This document shows, piece after piece, positions 34,118 to 38,028 of a stretch of DNA of 38,028 nucleotides. A program made the translations under genes and the position numbers. How positions within the stretch are numbered: the first letter of the stretch is position 1; every line of letters begins with the position of its first letter. The notes beneath the pieces are model-generated. The model was given only the letters and a program-made list of their open reading frames with translations. It made no database searches and had not been told where the DNA came from. The stretch is from Pseudomonadota bacterium (GTDB lineage: Bacteria > Pseudomonadota > Gammaproteobacteria > Steroidobacterales > Steroidobacteraceae): contig JAEWAF010000124.1 in NCBI GenBank assembly GCA_023391815.1, positions 1 to 38,028 on the forward strand, in the 5' to 3' direction.

Positions 34118-34569
34118 CAGTTCGCTCCCTCCACGGCGCGAGTGTCGCGCTTGCCGCTCCATTGCACGTACATCAAACATTCGTCGCTGAGACAACTGTC
34201 GCCGTGTGGCTGGTTCCCGGGCTGGAACCAGTAGCTGCCCGGACCGAGCACCTTGGCGGTCGCCGCGGTTTCGCCCGGCCCCCAATGTTTGGTTTCTCCT
34301 TTGAGCACGACGAGATCGTAATCCGAGGAATGAATGTGCATGGGACCCTCGCCCTTGCCGAACTTCATCAGCATCGAAGACGCTCCGCTGGAGGGATCGC
34401 CGCGCAGGACCGCGAACTGTGAATCGGCGGGACGAGCAGGATTGGACGGCTTGAAAACGACGCCCTCGAACGGGGTGACGATCATCCGTGGCCCCGATGC
34501 CGCGTAGATGCCGGCGGCGAAACCGAAAGCAGCGCATGCAACCGATAGGAATATCGCGCGACGAGTCAT
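34117..34569 (-). CDS. Secreted single-domain cupin protein
   Basis: A 150-residue protein with a hydrophobic N-terminal signal or anchor (about 5-24) and one cupin barrel. The metal-binding motif is GPMHIHSSDYD (H78, H80), and the second cupin motif ends in FQPGNQPHG (H122). H95 (TKHW) is another candidate ligand. Two cysteines (C126, C131) might form a disulfide. It resembles uncharacterised DUF4437-type cupins. GGAGG lies 7 bases before the ATG. It is coupled to the M20 peptidase gene. Function unknown; a dioxygenase, isomerase or metal-storage role is possible. Confidence 0.8.
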   Translation of the reverse strand: MTRRAIFLSVACAAFGFAAGIYAASGPRMIVTPFEGVVFKPSNPARPADSQFAVLRGDPSSGASSMLMKFGKGEGPMHIHSSDYDLVVLKGETKHWGPGETAATAKVLGPGSYWFQPGNQPHGDSCLSDECLMYVQWSGKRDTRAVEGAN

Positions 34570-34590
34570 AGCAGGTCCTCCGAGAGATCC

Positions 34591-34613
34591 GACGCATCAT
34601 ACGATGCCGCGTC
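34591..34613 (-). promoter_or_regulatory. Inverted repeat with embedded -10 for the cupin-M20 operon
   Basis: GAC-GCATC (34591-34598) and GATGC-CGC-GTC (34603-34613) form a bulged stem with an ATAC loop. On the minus strand TATGAT (34601-34596) is a five-of-six match to the -10 box and would start transcription near 34589, about 20 bases before the cupin ATG. The -35 is not recognisable. A site where an operator and the -10 coincide is plausible but unproven. Confidence 0.35.
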
Positions 34614-34626
34614 TCAGAAGGAATCT

Positions 34627-34725
34627 GTGCCGGTCGCCAATGCCTATCGCAAGCCGAAGATCGACGACGAGAAAGGTCGCAAGCTCAAGGCAGAAATGTT
34701 CGCCGCGCGAGCCGATCGCGCGAGA
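34627..34725 (+). other. Short coding-like open frame, possible gene remnant
   Basis: A GTG at 34627, a few bases after AAGGA (34617-34621), opens a frame reading about 33 codons with strong G/C bias at third positions and a Lys/Asp/Glu-rich product (AYRKPKIDDEKGRKLKAEMF). The frame then runs on, antisense to the end of phoU, with no stop until 35172, so it is not a normal gene. It may be the 5' remnant of a lost gene, a tiny protein after a frameshift, or chance. I do not recognise the sequence. Confidence 0.2.
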
Positions 34726-35457
34726 TTATTTCTCGGGCGTCCCCGCCTCGGCCGATTTTTTCTTGTGCCTCACGTCCTCGCCGCTGGCGACGAACAGCAC
34801 CTGCTCGGCGATGTTCTTGGCGTGGTCGCCGATGCGCTCCAGACCTTTCAGCGCGAACACGGTATCGATCGTGGCACCGAGGAAACGTGCATCTTGCATG
34901 GCCAGCGTCAGGATCTGGCGAAGCGCGGCGGCGAATTCGTCGTCGAGCTCGGAATCGCGAGCGCGGACGGCACGCGCCATTTCTTCATTCGACTCGTCCA
35001 GCGAACGGACGGCGTCGCGAAGCATGCCGGTCGTCAGCTCGGCCATGTGTCGCAGGAAACGCGCGACCGCGAGGATGGGGCCTTGCGGCTCACCGGTGGC
35101 GACGCGCGCTGCGAACTTCGCGATTTTCTTGGCCTCATCGCCCGCTCGTTCCAGCTCGACGATGATGCGTGAAGCGGCCTTGACCATGCGCAGATCGCCG
35201 GCGACCGGTTGATGAAGCGCGATCAAACGGAACGCTTCGCGATCCACCGAGCGCTCCATCTCGTTGATTCTCGCCTCGCGAGACAGCACCAGCTCGGCGA
35301 GCGCAGCGTCGCCATCGAGCAGCGCGCGCACCGCGGAGGACACCTGATCGATCACCAGCCCGCCCATGCTCACGATCTGCAGGCGCAGGTCGGAGAGCAC
35401 GGCATCGAATGCCTTGGCGGTGTGGCCTTCCACGGGATCGGACCCGCCCATGGTCAT
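34726..35457 (-). CDS. phoU: Phosphate-signalling protein PhoU
   Basis: A 243-residue all-helical protein that ties the Pst transporter to the PhoR/PhoB two-component system and limits phosphate uptake when phosphate is plentiful. It has the two PhoU repeats with their metal-cluster motifs, LERAGDEAKKIAKFA near 100-114 and LERIGDHAKNIAEQV near 208-222. The tail (VRHKKKSAEAGTPEK) is charged. Two ATGs (35457 and 35451) lie close together 6 to 12 bases after the pstB stop; the upstream one is given. Last gene of the pst operon. Confidence 0.96.
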   Translation of the reverse strand: MTMGGSDPVEGHTAKAFDAVLSDLRLQIVSMGGLVIDQVSSAVRALLDGDAALAELVLSREARINEMERSVDREAFRLIALHQPVAGDLRMVKAASRIIVELERAGDEAKKIAKFAARVATGEPQGPILAVARFLRHMAELTTGMLRDAVRSLDESNEEMARAVRARDSELDDEFAAALRQILTLAMQDARFLGATIDTVFALKGLERIGDHAKNIAEQVLFVASGEDVRHKKKSAEAGTPEK

Positions 35458-35463
35458 CGTCGC

Positions 35464-36369
35464 TCAGCCGTAACGGCCGGTGATGTAGTCTTCCGTCGCC
35501 TTCTTACTCGGGTTCGTGAAGATCTTGGCCGCCTCGTCGAACTCGATGAGCTCGCCCAGGTACATGAAGGCGGTGTAGTCGGAGACGCGCGCGGCCTGTT
35601 GCATGTTGTGAGTCACGATCAGCACCGTGACCTGGTCGCGCAACGTCGAGATCAGCTCCTCGATCTTCGCCGTGGCGATCGGATCGAGCGCCGAGGTCGG
35701 CTCGTCGAACAACAGAATTTCCGGCGTGGTCGCGAGCGCGCGGGCAATACACAGACGCTGCATCTGACCGCCGGACAACGCCAGCGCCGAGTCCTGCAGG
35801 CGATCTTTCACTTCGTCCCACAACGCCGCGCCACGCAGCGCCTTCTCCACTTCTTCGGCGAGCGTCGCGCGATTGCGCACGCCACGCAGCCGCAATCCAT
35901 AAGCCACGTTTTCAAAAATCGTCTTGGGGAACGGGTTCGGCTTCTGAAACACCATGCCGATGCGCATGCGCACTTCGATCGGATCGATGCCCGGGCCGAC
36001 CAGGTTGATGTTGTCCGGATGCAGCGTGATGCTGCCTTCGTAGCGCGTGTCCGGCTGCAGATCGTGCATGCGGTTGAAACAGCGCAGGAACGTGCTCTTG
36101 CCGCAGCCCGACGGACCGATCAGCGCCGTGACCTGCTTGTCCGCGATCGGGATCGACAGGTTCTTCAGCGCGCGGTTCTGACCGTAGAAGAAATTCAGAT
36201 TGTCGACCTGCGCTTTGACGCTGGTGATCGCGCGCGACTGCCGAGTGTCATCCACCGCGATGGATACGCGAGGCGTCGCGGTTCCCGCCGGAGGTTGGCT
36301 CGAGCGTGCAGGTTCTTCGTTACGCAAATTGCTCTCCGGGGTGCCCCGTGTGCTCGTGGTCTCGATCAT
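35464..36369 (-). CDS. pstB: Phosphate ABC transporter ATP-binding protein
   Basis: A 301-residue ABC ATPase driving PstSCA. Walker A is GPSGCGKST at 85-93, the signature is LSGGQMQRL (the usual LSGGQQQ with one Met), Walker B is EILLFDEPTSALD, and the H-loop is VTHNMQQ. The first 50 residues (TSTRGTPESNLRNEEP...) precede the conserved VDNLNFFYG and are absent from E. coli PstB (257 residues). They are low-complexity and Ser/Thr/Pro-rich, so a later in-frame GTG (V39) could be the true start. The ATG at 36369 is 3 bases after the pstA stop. Confidence 0.96.
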   Translation of the reverse strand: MIETTSTRGTPESNLRNEEPARSSQPPAGTATPRVSIAVDDTRQSRAITSVKAQVDNLNFFYGQNRALKNLSIPIADKQVTALIGPSGCGKSTFLRCFNRMHDLQPDTRYEGSITLHPDNINLVGPGIDPIEVRMRIGMVFQKPNPFPKTIFENVAYGLRLRGVRNRATLAEEVEKALRGAALWDEVKDRLQDSALALSGGQMQRLCIARALATTPEILLFDEPTSALDPIATAKIEELISTLRDQVTVLIVTHNMQQAARVSDYTAFMYLGELIEFDEAAKIFTNPSKKATEDYITGRYG

Positions 36370-36372
36370 AGG

Positions 36373-37320
36373 TCACCAATTGATCTTTTTGCGGAAGCGA
36401 TAGCGGATCCAGATCGCCACTGCGTTCATCAGCAGCGTCATGCCGAGCAGGATCGCGCCAGCGGCCGCCGCGTTCGCCTGGAACGCCTGATCCGGGCGCG
36501 ACACCCAGTTGAACATCTGGATGGGCATCGCGGTGAACGGATCGTTCAACCACTTGAAGGAAATGAACGGGAACTCGCTGGTGATGGGCGAGGACGGCAG
36601 GAACGCGATGAAGCTCAGCGCGCCGATCGTGATGATGGGCGCCGTCTCGCCGATGGCGCGCGACAGGCCGAGGATCATGCCGGTCAGAATGCCGCCCGTG
36701 GAATACGGCAGCACGTGATCCTTGGTCACTTCCCAGCGCGTCGCGCCCAGGCCGTAAGCGGCTTCGCGAATCGACTTCGGCACGGCGCGAATCGACTCGC
36801 GCGTCGCGACGATGACGATGGGCAGAATCAGCAACGCGAGCGTCAGGCCGGCGGCGGCGATGCTCTGCCCCAGCCCGAACTGATACACGAACAAGCCCAG
36901 CGCCAGCAGGCCGTACACGATGGACGGCACGCCGGCCAGATTGGTCACATTGATTTCAATGATTGCCGTGAACCAGTTCTTCGGCGCGTACTCTTCGAGA
37001 TAAATCGCCGCCGCCACACCGACGGGCACCGCGCAGAACGCGGTCACGAGCATGATCAGCGAGGTGCCGACCCAGGCGCCGAGAATGCCGGCGCGCTCGG
37101 CGCGACGTGACGGGAAGTTCGTGAAGAAGTCCCAACCGAAGCGCTCCGAACCGTCGAGCACCAGGTTCATGAACAGCACGGCCAGGATGCCCAGACAGGC
37201 GAACATCAACACCAGGCCGACGATGACGAACACCTGGTCGAGCATCTTCCGCCGCGACAGGCCGGTGCGAATCGACTCCGGGTTCAGGTAGTCCGGAGCC
37301 GCATTGGGAAGAGTGGCCAT
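36373..37320 (-). CDS. pstA: Phosphate ABC transporter permease PstA
   Basis: A 315-residue inner-membrane permease with six predicted helices. The ABC-contact loop is REAAYGLGATRWEVTKDHVLPYSTGGILTG, and ESIRAVPKSI precedes it. The substrate-channel block LSRAIGETAPIITIGA is conserved. The ATG shares its A with the pstC stop (TGATG), so the two permeases are translationally coupled, which fits their one-to-one stoichiometry. Confidence 0.97.
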   Translation of the reverse strand: MATLPNAAPDYLNPESIRTGLSRRKMLDQVFVIVGLVLMFACLGILAVLFMNLVLDGSERFGWDFFTNFPSRRAERAGILGAWVGTSLIMLVTAFCAVPVGVAAAIYLEEYAPKNWFTAIIEINVTNLAGVPSIVYGLLALGLFVYQFGLGQSIAAAGLTLALLILPIVIVATRESIRAVPKSIREAAYGLGATRWEVTKDHVLPYSTGGILTGMILGLSRAIGETAPIITIGALSFIAFLPSSPITSEFPFISFKWLNDPFTAMPIQMFNWVSRPDQAFQANAAAAGAILLGMTLLMNAVAIWIRYRFRKKINW

Positions 37321-38028
37321 CAGTACGCCTCGCGGAACTTACGAGTCAGCGAGAAGCCGACCACATTGAAAATCAGCGTGATCAACATCAGCACCAGGCC
37401 GGCGGCGAAAATGCTCTGATAACCGATACTGCCGTGAGGCAGATCGCCCAGGCTGACCTGCACGATGTAAGCGGTGATGGTCGCAGCCTGCTCGCGCGGA
37501 TCGAAGGTGAAATTCGGCTGCATGCCGGCGGCGATCGCAACCACCATCGTCTCGCCGACCGCGCGAGAGATACCGAGAATGAAAGCAGCCGCGAGACCGG
37601 AGAACGCGCCCGGCACGACGACGCGGAGCGCTGTTTGCAAGCGAGTCGCGCCCATCGCATACGAGCCTTCGCGCATGTAGCGCGGCACGGAGCGCATCGC
37701 GTCTTCGCTGACCGACGCGACATAGGGAACGATCATCAGGCCGATCACCAGGCCGGCGCTCAGCATGTTGAAGCCGGGCAACTCGGGCATGAGCTTCTGT
37801 AACAGCGGCGTGACCGCCGTCAGCGCGAAGTAGCCGTACACGACGGTCGGCACCGCGCCGAGCAATTCGAGAATGGGTTTGACGGTTTCGCGCAGCCGGT
37901 GCGTCGCGAACTCGCTCAGATAAATCGCAATGATGGTGCCCACCGGCACCGCCACGATCAGCGCCACGATGGTGGTGGTCAGCGTGCCCGCGACCAGCGG
38001 CAGAATGCCGTAGTGGGCGTCCGCGAAC
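37320..38028 (-). CDS. pstC: Phosphate ABC transporter permease PstC, 3' part
   Basis: The C-terminal 235 codons of PstC; the 5' end lies beyond the right edge of the window. The frame stays open to the last base and reads FADAHYGILPLVAGTLTTTI then VALIVAVPVGTIIAIYLSEFA, a standard PstC region. Further on are the EAA-like loop REGSYAMGATRLQTALRVVVPGAFSG and ISRAVGETMVVAIAAG. Together with PstA it forms the phosphate channel; pstS should lie upstream, outside the window. Confidence 0.97.
   Translation of the reverse strand, partial: FADAHYGILPLVAGTLTTTIVALIVAVPVGTIIAIYLSEFATHRLRETVKPILELLGAVPTVVYGYFALTAVTPLLQKLMPELPGFNMLSAGLVIGLMIVPYVASVSEDAMRSVPRYMREGSYAMGATRLQTALRVVVPGAFSGLAAAFILGISRAVGETMVVAIAAGMQPNFTFDPREQAATITAYIVQVSLGDLPHGSIGYQSIFAAGLVLMLITLIFNVVGFSLTRKFREAY

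Noticed and set aside
35209..37110. 633-codon plus-strand open frame opposite phoU, pstB and pstA
   Set aside because: Spans three real genes in antisense with an Arg/His/Gln-rich translation; no start signal.
1..38028. Possible mobile element, CRISPR array, tRNA or rRNA
   Set aside because: No transposase, integrase, direct-repeat array, cloverleaf or rRNA motif was seen on either strand, and gene order is that of an undisturbed chromosome core.

Overview
The window is a compact, high-GC stretch of a gammaproteobacterial chromosome. The gene order rpsB-tsf-pyrH-frr-uppS-cdsA-dxr-rseP-bamA-skp-lpxD-fabZ-lpxA-lpxB-rnhB-dnaE, with map-glnD-dapC-dapD diverging from rpsB, is the classic gammaproteobacterial arrangement. 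GC content, codon use and protein divergence fit a soil or freshwater lineage such as Steroidobacteraceae/Nevskiales relatives or xanthomonad neighbours. That placement is inference. No phage, transposon, CRISPR, rRNA or tRNA was found, and no gap between genes exceeds about 300 bases.

Layout. (1) 1-4280, plus strand: a terminator from an unseen upstream gene, then a three-gene catabolic-looking cluster (KgtP-type 2-oxoacid/proton symporter, EstB-type serine hydrolase, secreted amidohydrolase). (2) 4309-7909: small accessory genes. These are an ABM-domain monooxygenase with an export-like N-terminus, a YciH/SUI1 protein, a periplasmic YceI protein, a secreted Cys-X-Cys netrin/TIMP-like small protein, and a DHA1-type MFS exporter at the tail of the dnaE operon. 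(3) 7917-26598, minus strand: the long envelope and macromolecule-synthesis cluster. It runs (in transcription order) from ribosomal protein S2 and EF-Ts through UMP kinase, ribosome recycling factor, undecaprenyl-PP synthase, CDP-DAG synthase, DXP reductoisomerase, RseP, BamA, Skp and lipid A synthesis to RNase HII and DNA polymerase III alpha. (4) 26599-32460, plus strand: methionine aminopeptidase, the PII uridylyltransferase GlnD, and two lysine/DAP pathway genes. (5) 32501-34569: a compound inverted repeat, then a secreted M20 peptidase coupled to a secreted cupin. (6) 34726-38028, minus strand: phoU-pstB-pstA-pstC, the high-affinity phosphate uptake operon; pstC is cut by the right edge and pstS is expected beyond it.

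How they work together. Region 3 couples translation (S2, EF-Ts, RRF), isoprenoid and phospholipid precursors (Dxr, UppS, CdsA), outer-membrane protein export (BamA, Skp, RseP) and lipid A synthesis (LpxD, FabZ, LpxA, LpxB). Many junctions are ATGA or TGATG overlaps, implying translational coupling. A hairpin with a UUCG loop follows tsf and probably separates the ribosomal pair from the rest, with a new -10 element in its tail.

I see no clear previously undescribed system here; most of the window is ordinary housekeeping sequence. The points most worth a second look are the 100-residue charged C-terminal extension on ribosomal protein S2, overlapping divergent rpsB/map promoters, a probable leaderless dapD promoter beside an inverted repeat, an Asn at the LpxA acyl-chain ruler position, the three-gene cluster at the left, the secreted Cys-X-Cys protein, and a short coding-like remnant downstream of phoU.
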